Shown: piece after piece, positions 32,158 through 41,573 of the stretch
How the letters are laid out: the number at the start of each line of letters is the position of its first letter
Numbering within the stretch: the first letter of the stretch is position 1
NCBI RefSeq assembly: GCF_028657905.1
Contig: NZ_CP117781.1
Location: 310,001 to 374,000 of the forward strand
From: Burkholderia sp. FERM BP-3421
Lineage (GTDB): Bacteria > Pseudomonadota > Gammaproteobacteria > Burkholderiales > Burkholderiaceae
Direction of reading: 5' to 3'
Length of the DNA stretch: 64,000 nt
Translations under genes and position numbers: made by a program
The notes under the pieces: generated by a model
What the model was told of the DNA's origin: nothing
The model's input: the letters and a program-made list of their open reading frames with translations, nothing else
Database searches by the model: none

Positions 32158-33537
32158 GTGCCGTCTGCCCTGCTTGCTCCCCTGCCGTGGTCCCCACACG
32201 ATTCGCAGCTGATCGTCGCCTGTCTGGTCGGTCTCGCGATCATCATCGTGTTCATCAGCGCGCTGAAACTCGCGCCGTTCCTGTCGATCCTGGTCGGCAC
32301 GTTCGCCGCCGGCTTCGTCGCGGGCCTGCCGCTCGAGGGCGTCGCGGGTGCGTTCAGCAAGGGCGCCGGCGCGTTGCTCGGCGACGTCGGCATCATCATC
32401 GCCCTGGGGGCGATGCTCGGCGCGTTGATGGCCGATTCCGGCGCGGCCGATCGCCTCGCCGGCACGATCCTCGACCATGCGAGCCCGCGCACGCTGCCGT
32501 GGCTCATGGCGCTCGTCGCATTGATCATCGGGCTGCCGCTGTTCTTCGAAGTCGGCCTCGTCATGATGGTGCCGATCATCTTCGTGATGGCACGGCGCGC
32601 ACAGCAGCCGATCATGCGGATCGCGATTCCCGCGCTGGCCGGCATGACGACACTGCACGCGCTGCTGCCGCCGCATCCCGGTCCGCTGATCGCGGTGAGC
32701 GCGCTCCATGCGGATCTCGGCATCACGATCGGGCTCGGATTGATCGTCGCGCTGCCGGCCGTCGTACTGGCGGGGCCACTGTACGGTTCGTGGCTCGCGA
32801 AGCGGATGCCGGTGACGGAGCCTGCCGAGATGGCCCGCGTCTTTGCCTCCGCGCGTCCCGACGAGGCGCTGCCCGGTTTCGCGATCTCGCTCGTCACGAT
32901 CCTCCTGCCGGCGCTATTGATGCTGGGCCGCACGGTCGCGAAGCTGTGGCTCGCGCCGCACACGCATGCGTACGCGATCCTCGATTTCCTCGGCGAGCCG
33001 CTGATCGCGCTGGGGCTGACCGTGCTGTTCGCGATTGTCGCGTTGGGTTGGGCGCGCGGGACGCCACGCGAGCGGGTCGGCGCGACGCTGCGCAAGAGCC
33101 TGCCGCCGATCGCTGCGCTGCTGCTGACGATCGGCGCGGGCGGCGGCCTCAAGCAGACGCTCGTCCTGGCCGGGATCAGCGGCACGATCGGCAAGATCGC
33201 GCTCGGCGCGCATGTCCCGCTATTGCTGCTGGCGTGGCTGATCGCGGTCGCGCTGCGTCAGGCGACGGGCTCGGCGACAGTGGCGACCACCACCACGGCC
33301 GGCATCGTCGCGCCTCTGGTCGCGGGGCTGAGCGCGCCGCACGACGCACTACTCGCGCTTGCGATCGGCGCGGGCTCGGTGTTTTTCTGCCACGTCAACG
33401 ACGCCGGTTTCTGGATGGTGCGCGAATACTTCGGTCTCGATCTCAAGCAGACCGTGATGACCTGGTCGGTATTGCAGACGATCGTGTCGGTGGTCGGGCT
33501 CGTTCTGACGCTCGCGCTGTGGAGCGTGTTCAGCTGA
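32158..33537 (+). CDS. Gluconate:H+ symporter family permease (GntP family)
   Basis: This 459-residue, ~12-14-helix membrane protein has the GntP features GLPLFFEVGLVMMVPI, HALLPPHPGPL and RQATGSATVATTTTAGI, near FCHVNDAGFWMV. It takes up gluconate or a related sugar acid (for example fructuronate or D-glycerate) with H+. It starts at GTG 32158 with AGAGG upstream. No gluconate catabolic gene is adjacent. Confidence 0.88.
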   Translation: MPSALLAPLPWSPHDSQLIVACLVGLAIIIVFISALKLAPFLSILVGTFAAGFVAGLPLEGVAGAFSKGAGALLGDVGIIIALGAMLGALMADSGAADRLAGTILDHASPRTLPWLMALVALIIGLPLFFEVGLVMMVPIIFVMARRAQQPIMRIAIPALAGMTTLHALLPPHPGPLIAVSALHADLGITIGLGLIVALPAVVLAGPLYGSWLAKRMPVTEPAEMARVFASARPDEALPGFAISLVTILLPALLMLGRTVAKLWLAPHTHAYAILDFLGEPLIALGLTVLFAIVALGWARGTPRERVGATLRKSLPPIAALLLTIGAGGGLKQTLVLAGISGTIGKIALGAHVPLLLLAWLIAVALRQATGSATVATTTTAGIVAPLVAGLSAPHDALLALAIGAGSVFFCHVNDAGFWMVREYFGLDLKQTVMTWSVLQTIVSVVGLVLTLALWSVFS

Positions 33538-33589
33538 GATCGGCAAGGTCGCGTCCGCGTCGAGCCTGGTGGGCCGGGCGCGCCGGCCA

Positions 33590-33999
33590 GTTATGTACGC
33601 GAGCACTTCAGTGAACTCGACCGCCTGTTGCAGTCCACACATGGAATTGGCCCGGTATCCAGCGCCTGCCTGATCGCGGAACTGCCCGAATGGGGCAAGC
33701 TCAGTCGCCGTCAAATTGCAGCCCTCGTTGGCGTTGCTCCCGTCGCCTGCGATTCCGGCTTACGTAATGGGCGACGACGGGTTCAAGGTGGCCGCTTCGC
33801 GATCCGTCGCGTGCTGTACATGGCCACGTTGACCGCGACACGCCACAACCCCGCCATCAGAGCCTTCTATCAACGCCTGAAGGCCGCCGGCAAACGGCCC
33901 AAGGTCGCGATCGTTGCCTGCATGCGCAAGCTCCTGACCATGCTCAATGCCATGGTCAAAACCAACCCACCTTGGGACGATTCACTTCATCGGGTTTGA
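33590..33999 (+). mobile_element. IS110-family transposase remnant
   Basis: The C-terminal ~135 residues of an IS110/IS116/IS902 transposase (Transposase_20 domain: GIGPVSSACLIAELPEWG, then ALVGVAPVACDSG, NGRRRVQGGRFAIRRVLYM and HNPAIRAFYQRL) are open in frame, but the N-terminal DEDD catalytic domain is missing. The remnant begins about 50 bases after the gntP stop and ends at 33999. No terminal repeats are visible. It marks an old insertion and partial deletion. Confidence 0.85.
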
Positions 34000-34015
34000 C
34001 TCGGAAGACGGTTAC

Positions 34016-34213
34016 TCAGTCCCCCTCCCCCGTCTCCCTTCCGCTCGCGACACGCACCGCCCGGCGCAGCAGCGCGATCTGCCGTCGATAGTTGCGACAT
34101 CCGCTGCAACTCGGCAGATGCACGCGCACGCGCCACTGCTCGCCCGTGGTCAGCGCGCGGTCGAGTCCGTCCGACAGCAGACGGGTGATGTCCTTACATT
34201 TCCCCAGCAGCAT
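34016..34213 (-). CDS. Small zinc-finger protein, probable anti-sigma factor
   Basis: This 65-residue protein has an HLPSCSGC (H-x3-C-x2-C) motif typical of ZAS/zf-HC2 anti-sigma domains. It overlaps the 3' end of the ECF sigma gene by 20 bases, so it is translationally coupled and is the expected cognate anti-sigma. It lacks a membrane segment, so it would be a soluble, possibly redox-responsive regulator. Confidence 0.75.
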   Translation of the reverse strand: MLLGKCKDITRLLSDGLDRALTTGEQWRVRVHLPSCSGCRNYRRQIALLRRAVRVASGRETGEGD

Positions 34214-34799
34214 CTTCGGTTGTCAGGCCTTTTTCGGTGAGGCAGGTACGCAGGCGGGTCCGCGCGCGATACAGCAGCACGCTGCAATGGTTTGCGGTCA
34301 GCGCCAGCTCGCCGCAGATGTCCTCGATCTCGAAGCCGAGGAACTCGCGCATCATGAAAACGCGCCCGATCTGCTCGGGCAGGTGGTCGAGGCACGCATC
34401 GAACAGCGTCCAGAACTGCCGCTGCTGGAGCAAGGTCTCCGGGCGGGGCCACGGCCGCGGCTTCGCGTGCGGGCTCCAGTGGCCGTTGTCCTTGAACAGC
34501 TCGCGGTCGAACAGCGATTCGATTTCCAGCTCCGCTTCGAGCGCCGACGCGTTGATGGTCCGTCGCCGCATCCGCATCGTGTCGATCAGCTTGTTGCGCA
34601 GGATTCCGAAGACCCAGGTCTTGTGGGCCGATTGCCCTTCGAAACGGTCGGCCTGGCTCCAGGCGGCGGCGAGCGCCTCCTGCACGGCGTCTTCGGCCGC
34701 GTCGGCGTCGCGCAATTGAAGGCGCGCGAATCGCAGCAGGTCGCGGCGCAGTTGCGCGAGATAGGTCGGGTTGTCGTGCGCGGCGCGCGCGGGTTGCAT
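34194..34799 (-). CDS. ECF RNA polymerase sigma factor
   Basis: This ~201-residue protein has sigma region 2 (LLRFARLQLRDADAAEDAVQ, then WVFGILRNKLID) and region 4 (LPEQIGRVFMMREFLGFEI, then LALTANHCSVLLYRARTRLR). It is an ECF factor of the group with a soluble zinc-binding anti-sigma. The start MQPARAAHDNP was chosen because region 2 begins soon after. The target regulon is unknown. Confidence 0.85.
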   Translation of the reverse strand: MQPARAAHDNPTYLAQLRRDLLRFARLQLRDADAAEDAVQEALAAAWSQADRFEGQSAHKTWVFGILRNKLIDTMRMRRRTINASALEAELEIESLFDRELFKDNGHWSPHAKPRPWPRPETLLQQRQFWTLFDACLDHLPEQIGRVFMMREFLGFEIEDICGELALTANHCSVLLYRARTRLRTCLTEKGLTTEDAAGEM

Positions 34800-35018
34800 C
34801 GAATGCGATCCTGTTCCAAGTGAATCTCGCCCGCGCGTTCCGCACGGGCCAGCCGCAAGGTTACCCGCCCGACCGGTGCGCACGCAAACGCGCGTCGGCA
34901 TCTTTCGTCGGGATTTCAAACAAGCGGTTTATGCTGGCGATGCGTTCGCCGCTCCGGACACAGTCGGGACACGGAAACGACATCCCGTCGACATGGATGT
35001 AACTGCCCTGCATGTTTC

Positions 35019-35051
35019 CAAAGTTATCCACAGTTTCTGTGGAAAACTTTG
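35019..35051. repeat. Near-perfect inverted repeat containing DnaA-box-like sequences
   Basis: CAAAGTTATCCACAG (35019-35033) and CTGTGGAAAACTTTG (35037-35051) are inverted with one mismatch and a TTT spacer. The left arm holds TTATCCACA, a consensus DnaA box, and the right arm TTTTCCACA on the other strand. It lies 122 bases before the FMN reductase gene. It could be a DnaA-binding site, a transcription terminator (no clean U-run) or an operator. Confidence 0.55.
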
Positions 35052-35172
35052 TGGAAAGTCGGTCCCAATCGCCCGTGCAGCAGGACTCAAGCTGGCCTGC
35101 TTACAAATGGGCTGTGGATGACGGATTGCGAACGAATCCTACGTATTGACAACCAGGCGGAAGGAGAAAGCC

Positions 35173-35727
35173 ATGACGTATCGAATTGCAGTAGTGGTCG
35201 GCAGCTTGCGGCGCGAATCGATCAACCGGGCGCTCGCGCATGCGGTGATCTCGCTCGCGCCGGACGATTTCACCTTCGAATTCGCCGACATCGGCGCCCT
35301 GCCGCTGTACAGCCAGGACTACGACGCCGACTTCCCGGAACCCGCCCGCCGTTTCAAACAGCAGATCGAGGCCGCGCAGGGCCTGCTGTTCGTCACGCCC
35401 GAATACAACCGCTCGGTGCCGGGCGTGCTGAAGAACGCGCTCGACTGGGGTTCGCGCCCGTACGGCGGCAATGTCTGGGCGGGCAAGCCGGGAGCGGTGC
35501 TGGGCACGTCGCCGGGGGCGACCGGCACGGCGCTGTCGCAGCAGCATCTGCGCAACGTGCTTGCCTATCTCGACGTCGCGACGCTCGCGCAGCCCGAGAT
35601 GTTCATCAAGCACGATGCCGCGCGCATCGATGCACAGGGCAACATCGTCAGCGACGATACGCGCCAGTTCCTGCAGCGCTTCGTCGATCGCTACGCCGAC
35701 TGGGTGCGGCGCCACGCGAGCGTGTAA
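35173..35727 (+). CDS. NADPH-dependent FMN reductase family (flavodoxin fold)
   Basis: This 184-residue protein has VVVGSLRRESINRAL (FMN phosphate loop) and FVTPEYNRSVPGVLKNALDWGSRP, the signature of NAD(P)H:FMN/quinone or azo/chromate reductases. It is a cytoplasmic flavoenzyme. ATG 35173 is used because AAGGAG is 6 bases upstream; another start at 35146 would add nine residues. Confidence 0.88.
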   Translation: MTYRIAVVVGSLRRESINRALAHAVISLAPDDFTFEFADIGALPLYSQDYDADFPEPARRFKQQIEAAQGLLFVTPEYNRSVPGVLKNALDWGSRPYGGNVWAGKPGAVLGTSPGATGTALSQQHLRNVLAYLDVATLAQPEMFIKHDAARIDAQGNIVSDDTRQFLQRFVDRYADWVRRHASV

Positions 35728-35755
35728 GCATGTCAACGCGCAAGCGCGGCGGACC

Positions 35756-38017
35756 TTACTGCCCGGGCCCCGCGAGGCGGGCGTCGCGCGCCTCGCGGAT
35801 CGTCAGCAGCAGGCTGTCGAGCAGCGTGATGTCGAACGGCTTCGACAGCACGCGCGCATTGACGCGGCGCGTGCGGTCGAGTTCTTCCGCATAGCCGGTC
35901 ACGAGGATCACGGGCAGCTTCAGCGGCCCGTGTTCGATCGTTTCCGCGAGGTCGATGCCGTTGAGCTTGCCCGGCATGTGGATGTCGGAGATCACGAGGT
36001 CGAACGCGCCGGGCGCGCCCGGATCGTCGCCGGGCTCGTGCAGGAGCTGCAGCGCGTCGTCGGCGTTCGCGGCATAGGCGACCTCGTGGCCGAGCATTTG
36101 CAGCAGCGCCTCGGTGCCCGCCGCCACCTCGCCGTTGTCTTCCACCAGCAGGATCCGCAGGCCGTCGGGCGGCGGTCCGGCGGGATGAGCGTCGGCGGCG
36201 TCGGCCGCGATCACCGCGCGCGGCATCTCGCCGGCGCGGGCGCGCGGCAGGTACAGGCGCACCGAGGTGCCCGCGCCGATCGCGCTGTCGATGGTCGCGA
36301 GGCCGCCCGAGCGTTCGGAGAACGCGAACACCTGCGGCAGGCCGAGCCCGGTGCCCATGCCTTTCGCCTTGGTCGTGAAGAGCGGCTCGAACGCGCGCGC
36401 GAGCACGTCGGGCGGCATCCCCGCGCCGGTGTCGTCGAGCGCGAGCTGGACGAAGTCGCCCGTCAGCGGGAAGCCGTCCTCGCGGCGGAACGAGATGTTG
36501 TGCGCGCGGATCGTGAAGCAGCCGCCGTGCGGCATCGCATCGCGCGCGTTGACGGCGAGGTTGATCACGGCCAGCTCCAACTCGGCCATGTCGACGTGGA
36601 TCGGCCACAGGTCGGACGGCGTCTCGACGACGAGCGATGATTTCGAGCCGAGCGAGGTCTTGAGCAACTCGCGGCACGCGGCGAGCCACTGCGCGACGTC
36701 GATCGTCTCGCTGCGCAGCGGCTGCTTGCGGGCCACGCCGAGCAGCTGGCGCGTCAGCGACTGGCCGTTCTTCAGCGCGCGCTCGATCGCCGCGAGTTCG
36801 GTGTCGAGGTGCTGGACCCCGCGCCGCCGTGCGATCTGCACGTTGCTCGAGATGATCATCAGCAGGTTGTTGAAGTCGTGCGCGACGCTGCCGACCAGGT
36901 TGCCGAGCGCTTCCATCTTGCGCGACTGGCGGTACGCCGACTCGATCGAGCGGCGCATCGACGCCTCGGCCTGCCAGCGTTCCCAGGCCTCCTCCTCGGC
37001 GCGCAGGCGCTTGAGCGACAGCCAGATCACGCTCCACAGCGCGATCGACGGCACGAACATCGACAGGAACAGCACGCTCAGGTGCTGATACCACTCGCGC
37101 CAGATCGCCGAGGTGCGATAGGCGCACGACACGAGCACGGGATAGCTGCCGACCCGCCGGTACGCGACGATCTCGCTGTCGCCGTCGTGGTTCACGCGCA
37201 CCACGCCCGCGCGCGGATCGCCGGCGTCGTCACCGCTCGCGGCCGCCGGCGCGTTCGCGCCGGCCGGCAACGGTGGATAGGAGGCGAGCACCGCGCCATC
37301 GGTGCGCGTGAGCGCCATCGTCATCGGCGCGTTCGCGCCGCCGAGCAGGTCGCGGTAGAACGCGCTGAAGTAGGACGACTTCAACGCGATCGACACCATC
37401 CCGGCGAAGGTGCCGTCGCTGTGCCGCCGCGCGACGCCGGTATTGAACACGGGCGGCCCCTTGAGCCGCAGGGGGCCCGGCATGACCCGCGAGATGTGCT
37501 CGATCACCTTGCCGTCGCGGATCCCGACGAAATCGTCGCGGTCCGCGATCGACGCGTAAGGCGCGGGGTAGTACAGGCTGTTCGCGAGCAGCATGCCGCT
37601 CGCGCCGAAGATCGACACCGACGCGACCTGCGGATAGCCGCCGCCGATGGTATTGAGCGCGTCATGGATATCGGCCTCCTGGTGGCGGACGGCCGTATCA
37701 TCGAGGTCCTGCACCAGGTCGACGATCCGCGCGTCGAGCGTTTCGCTGAGGTCGAACACCTTGAGCGCGTGTTCCTCCGCCACGCGCACGGTGCGCATCG
37801 TCACGTCGCGCGCGGTGGCTTCCCGCGTGCGCAGGTCGTTGTAAGCCATCACCGCCACGTACAGGGACGGCAGCACGACGGCCGCCACGAGCAGCACGAT
37901 CAGCGTGATGCGCCGCATCGCGAAGTCGTGCTCCGGCGCGGCGGACGGATAAGGTGCGTCTTCCTGCCAGTCCGGATCGGCGGGAGGGCGGGTGGTGTCG
38001 GGCCGTTCGGGCATCAT
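35756..38017 (-). CDS. Hybrid histidine kinase with extracytoplasmic sensor and receiver
   Basis: This 753-residue protein has two membrane segments (about residues 37-59 and 316-338) flanking a ~250-residue periplasmic Cache-like sensor domain, then the phosphoacceptor VGSVAHDFNNLL (H380), an HATPase domain (NLAVNARDAMPHGG, DTGAGM and GMGTGLGLPQ) and a C-terminal receiver with phospho-Asp in VISDIHMP (D678). A separate output regulator is expected but none is adjacent. The ligand is unknown. Confidence 0.9.
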   Translation of the reverse strand: MMPERPDTTRPPADPDWQEDAPYPSAAPEHDFAMRRITLIVLLVAAVVLPSLYVAVMAYNDLRTREATARDVTMRTVRVAEEHALKVFDLSETLDARIVDLVQDLDDTAVRHQEADIHDALNTIGGGYPQVASVSIFGASGMLLANSLYYPAPYASIADRDDFVGIRDGKVIEHISRVMPGPLRLKGPPVFNTGVARRHSDGTFAGMVSIALKSSYFSAFYRDLLGGANAPMTMALTRTDGAVLASYPPLPAGANAPAAASGDDAGDPRAGVVRVNHDGDSEIVAYRRVGSYPVLVSCAYRTSAIWREWYQHLSVLFLSMFVPSIALWSVIWLSLKRLRAEEEAWERWQAEASMRRSIESAYRQSRKMEALGNLVGSVAHDFNNLLMIISSNVQIARRRGVQHLDTELAAIERALKNGQSLTRQLLGVARKQPLRSETIDVAQWLAACRELLKTSLGSKSSLVVETPSDLWPIHVDMAELELAVINLAVNARDAMPHGGCFTIRAHNISFRREDGFPLTGDFVQLALDDTGAGMPPDVLARAFEPLFTTKAKGMGTGLGLPQVFAFSERSGGLATIDSAIGAGTSVRLYLPRARAGEMPRAVIAADAADAHPAGPPPDGLRILLVEDNGEVAAGTEALLQMLGHEVAYAANADDALQLLHEPGDDPGAPGAFDLVISDIHMPGKLNGIDLAETIEHGPLKLPVILVTGYAEELDRTRRVNARVLSKPFDITLLDSLLLTIREARDARLAGPGQ

Positions 38018-38517
38018 CGGCTAAGGCGGGGGCGGAAGAACCGGCTGTCATCATAAACGAGTTGCGAGGCGGCGCCGTCCGCCGTCCGCATTCGTGCATA
38101 CACGCATTTTCCCTCGATTCGCTGTCGTACATGAAATCAGCGACGAATTCAAAAGCGCAAACGTGCGCAATAGAATAATTTGCGTACTTATCCCAAAAAT
38201 AATTCAAGGCTTTCCCGGAAATGTTTTCAGGGGGATCAATTCTGTTCTAAAGCCGAAAAATGGCGAGTTGCAACGCGCGGTGTTTACTCCGAGAATCGCG
38301 CTTCGCTTTCCTTTGCGGTGGGCGCGCCCGCGATGCCGGGGGCGCCGGGAGCGGGCGCCGGACAGGGAGGGGCGAGCGAGGCGCCGGCTGGTCCCGGGTG
38401 CGCCGCGCGGCGGACAAATGTCGTGTCAATCGCGTGATCTTTTTGCGTTAAGTCTAAAGAAGCGCGGTAAGCCGTCGTTAACGCGAGACAGACAACTCCG
38501 TTTACCGCCAGCCTGCC
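38018..38517. other. Gene-free divergent intergenic region
   Basis: About 500 bases between the hybrid kinase (minus strand) and the CheY-like gene (plus). The left half is AT-rich (38080-38270), typical of promoters; the right half is GC-rich with purine runs. I see no ORF or RNA I can support. Divergent promoters should lie here, but I could not assign a sigma class. Confidence 0.4.
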
Positions 38518-38886
38518 ATGCCTTTGCCGATTGTGATTGCCGACGATTCCCTGCTTGCGCGCAAGCTGTTGACGAAGGCACTGCCGGGGGGCTGGGACGT
38601 TGACATCACCTATGCGTCGAACGGCCATGAGGCGCTGGCGTTGTATCGCGACGGCAAGGCTTCCGTGATGTTCCTCGACCTCACGATGCCCGACATGAGC
38701 GGTTATCAGGTGCTCGAGACGCTGCGTCACGAAGATCTCAACACCTTCGTGATCGTCGTTTCCGCCGATATCCAGCCGATGGCGCAGGCACGTGTTCGCG
38801 AGCTAGGTGCGGTGGCGTTCGTCGCCAAGCCCGTCACCTCGGAGGCACTGTTGCCCATTCTCAAGGAGTATGGGTTGTATGCCTGA
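38518..38886 (+). CDS. CheY-like single-domain response regulator
   Basis: This 122-residue receiver domain has the acidic pocket ADDS (residues 9-10), phospho-Asp54 in MFLDLTMPD, VVSADI (Thr/Ser switch as Ser) and the conserved Lys in AKPVT. With no output domain it should act by binding a partner. It overlaps the next gene by 8 bases and opens a three-gene operon. Confidence 0.85.
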   Translation: MPLPIVIADDSLLARKLLTKALPGGWDVDITYASNGHEALALYRDGKASVMFLDLTMPDMSGYQVLETLRHEDLNTFVIVVSADIQPMAQARVRELGAVAFVAKPVTSEALLPILKEYGLYA

Positions 38887-39502
38887 CACGCTGCTGACGG
38901 CGGAGCAACGCGACGCGTTGCAGGAGATCGCCAATCTCGCGATGGGCCGGGCGGCCGCGCGCCTCGCGCTGCTGCTCGGCACCTTCATCGAACTGTCGGT
39001 GCCGCGGGTGCGCGTCGTCAAGGCGGCGGAGGCGGGCCGCACGCTGCGCGACATGACCGGCATCCACGAGAACATCACCGCGGTGCGCCAGGGCTTCCGT
39101 TCGGACATCAAGGGCGAGGCGCTCGTGCTGTGCCGCAGCGCGGGGCTCGGGCAGCTCGTCTCGCTCGTGGACGGCGCCTACACCGACACCGAATGCGAGA
39201 CCATCACGCAGGCCGAACTCGTGTTCGACGTCGCCAACGTGCTGATGGGCGCCTGCGTGTCGTCGATCCTCGACGAACTCGGGCGCACGCCGGTGTTTTC
39301 GCCGCCCGGGCTGCTCGGCGCCGATATCGCGCTCGACGATGTGTTCCAGCCCGCGGTGCTCGCGTGGAGCGTCGCGCTGCTGCTTGAAGTCAATTTCGGG
39401 CTCGAGGACGACGGTTTCCGCGCCCATTTCGTGATGCTGATGGCGGAGGATTCGATCCGCCAGATGAGCGACGCCCTCGATACCCTGCTGTCAAGCTTAT
39501 GA
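38879..39502 (+). CDS. CheC/CheX-like protein
   Basis: This 207-residue protein has CheC-family motifs (EIANLAMGRAAARLALLLG, E-N-type residues in QAELVFDVANVLMGACVSSI). CheC/X proteins dephosphorylate CheY-P. The gene is translationally coupled to the CheY-like gene (ATG 38879 inside the CheY stop region) and to the diguanylate cyclase (4-base overlap), so a phosphatase for that receiver is a likely role. Confidence 0.75.
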   Translation: MPDTLLTAEQRDALQEIANLAMGRAAARLALLLGTFIELSVPRVRVVKAAEAGRTLRDMTGIHENITAVRQGFRSDIKGEALVLCRSAGLGQLVSLVDGAYTDTECETITQAELVFDVANVLMGACVSSILDELGRTPVFSPPGLLGADIALDDVFQPAVLAWSVALLLEVNFGLEDDGFRAHFVMLMAEDSIRQMSDALDTLLSSL

Positions 39503-40437
39503 ACCCTACCTCGTCTTCGTTGAGCGACCTCGTGATCGAGCGGGTCAGCTTCGGTATTTTCGTGCTCGACCGCGACATGAAGGTCCTCATGTGGAACCGG
39601 TTCATGCACGATCACAGTGGCGTGGCCGCCGAGGACGTGATCGGGCGGCGGCTCTTCGACTGCTTCCCGGAACTGCCGCGCACCTGGCTGTCGCGCAAGC
39701 TCGAGAGCGTGTTCCAGCTCGGCAGCTTCGCGTTCAGCTCCTGGGAGCAGCGGCCCTACCTGTTCCGCTTCGATCATGACCGGCCGATCACGGGCGGCGT
39801 CGACTTCATGCAGCAGGACTGCACCTTCATGCCGATCACGCGCGGCCGCGAGGTGGAGGCCGTGTGCGTGACGATCTCCGACGTGACCCACGTGAGCGTG
39901 ATGCAGCGCGAGCGCGAGGAGGCGGTCGCGAAACTGCAGGAATACGCGAATCGCGACGGCCTCACGGGCATCGCGAACCGGCGCTTCTTCGAGGCCCGCC
40001 TGCGTGACGAATTCGCGCGCTGGCAGCGTTACGGCGGCAGCTTGTCGGTGCTGCTGTTCGATCTCGATCACTTCAAGACCATCAACGACCGCTTCGGCCA
40101 CGTGGTCGGCGACAACGTGCTGCGCGTGATGGCGCGCCGCGTCGCCGAGGTGGTGCGCGGGCAGGACACCTTCGGGCGCTTCGGCGGCGAGGAATTCGCG
40201 CTGCTGCTGCCCTGCACCGGGCTCGACGAGGCGATGCACGTCGCCGAGAAGATCCGCCAGACGATCGGCAGCACGCCGATCGACGTCGAGGGCGTGCGCG
40301 TGCCGGTGACGGCGAGCGTCGGCGGCGCGGCCGCGCACGCGGGCGCCGGGACCTACGAGGTGCTGATCAACGAAGCGGACGCGGCGCTCTATCGCGCGAA
40401 GCGGCAGGGGCGCAACTGCTCGGTCGCGTTCGGCTGA
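39499..40437 (+). CDS. PAS-GGDEF diguanylate cyclase
   Basis: This 312-residue protein has an N-terminal PAS domain (about residues 10-130), a short coiled linker and a GGDEF domain with GGEEF (residues 229-233) and an RxxD I-site (RGQD) five residues upstream, so it should make c-di-GMP and be product-inhibited. Operon position after CheY-like and CheC-like proteins suggests that phospho-signalling is coupled to c-di-GMP. Confidence 0.9.
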   Translation: MNPTSSSLSDLVIERVSFGIFVLDRDMKVLMWNRFMHDHSGVAAEDVIGRRLFDCFPELPRTWLSRKLESVFQLGSFAFSSWEQRPYLFRFDHDRPITGGVDFMQQDCTFMPITRGREVEAVCVTISDVTHVSVMQREREEAVAKLQEYANRDGLTGIANRRFFEARLRDEFARWQRYGGSLSVLLFDLDHFKTINDRFGHVVGDNVLRVMARRVAEVVRGQDTFGRFGGEEFALLLPCTGLDEAMHVAEKIRQTIGSTPIDVEGVRVPVTASVGGAAAHAGAGTYEVLINEADAALYRAKRQGRNCSVAFG

Positions 40438-40467
40438 CGCCGCCGCGACCGCGTCTTCCTGCCCGGT

Positions 40468-41370
40468 TCAGCTGCGCGCGATGTCCGCGAGCAGGTTCGC
40501 GAGCGTGTCCGGCTGCGACAGGAACGGCAGGTGGCTGCTGTCCAGCGTGTGCGCGTGGGTGCGGTTGTCCGGCGTGAACGCATCGGCCTCGGCGATGAAG
40601 CGCTGCTGCAGCGCCGGCAGCAACACGCGATCCTGGCTGCACCGGATGTAGTGGCGTTCGATCGCCCCCCAGCGTTCGCGGGTCGTCGCGATCGGCGTCG
40701 CGAACGGCGCGGCGGGCACGTCGCAGCTCAGCAGCGCGCACGCGGCCTCGAATGCGGCGTCGCCGGCATCGGCGCACAGCGCCGCCTTCGCGTTGGCCAG
40801 GTAGGCGGCGTCGCCGCTGCGCGGATCCATCCGCAGCGCGCCCACGGCGCGCGGGCTCGCGAGCATCAGCGCGCCGAGCCCTTCCCCCTTGTTTTCCGGC
40901 GCGCGCACGTAGTCGAGTCCGGCCACGCCCGAGGCGGGCATGAAGGCGGCGAGGTAGACCAGCTTCGCGATCTTCTCGGGCGCGCGCTCGGCGGCGGCCG
41001 TGATCGCAATGCCGCCCATGCTGTGCCCGACCAGCACGACTTGCCGATGGCCGAGCGCGCACATCTGGTCGATGGTCTCCAGCACCTGCCGCGCATAGTC
41101 GTCGAGCGTGGTGGCCGCGACCGGCGACGGTTCGCTCGCGAACGCGGCGGTGTCGAGCGGGCGGTTCAGGAAGGCGCGCGGAAAGCGCGCGTTGAGACCA
41201 TGCGCGGGCAGGTCGCGCGCGAGCGTCGCGTGGCCGCGCGCGGCCAGCGTCGGCTGCACGCGTTCATAGCTCCAAGCGCCGTGCCATGCGCCGTGCACGA
41301 GCACGACGGGCAGCGCGGCGGCATGCGGGACGGGACGCGCGGAAGCGGGGTCGCGGGATTCGATGGACAA
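40468..41370 (-). CDS. Alpha/beta hydrolase
   Basis: This 300-residue protein has HGAWHGAWSYERV (oxyanion loop), nucleophile elbow GHSMGG and catalytic His in DSSHLPFLS. It resembles plant methylesterase/hydroxynitrile-lyase and EstC-type esterases. The substrate is unknown. It lies after, and opposite to, the c-di-GMP operon. Confidence 0.85.
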   Translation of the reverse strand: MSIESRDPASARPVPHAAALPVVLVHGAWHGAWSYERVQPTLAARGHATLARDLPAHGLNARFPRAFLNRPLDTAAFASEPSPVAATTLDDYARQVLETIDQMCALGHRQVVLVGHSMGGIAITAAAERAPEKIAKLVYLAAFMPASGVAGLDYVRAPENKGEGLGALMLASPRAVGALRMDPRSGDAAYLANAKAALCADAGDAAFEAACALLSCDVPAAPFATPIATTRERWGAIERHYIRCSQDRVLLPALQQRFIAEADAFTPDNRTHAHTLDSSHLPFLSQPDTLANLLADIARS

Positions 41371-41573
41371 GCGGTGTCTCCTGAAGGATGGACGATCTGC
41401 GTCGGTTTCGCGTTATCTTATTAAGTAAATAGTCAGACCCCAAGTTCGATGTGCACGGTTGGACGACGGCCGCTGCCCCGGGTTTGTCTCATGCAAGCGA
41501 CAAATCGTTTGTTCCGATTCTCATACCGCGACGATGGCAGTAATTTGCTGCTTTCGCCCCTTGATCGCGCCCC

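Noticed and set aside
33590..33999. A complete insertion sequence
   Set aside because: The N-terminal catalytic domain is missing and no terminal repeats are visible, so only a remnant remains.
38440..38475. Sigma-28-like promoter before the CheY-like gene (TAAGTCTAAAG...GCCG)
   Set aside because: The spacing between the boxes does not fit the sigma-28 consensus well, so I do not assign it.
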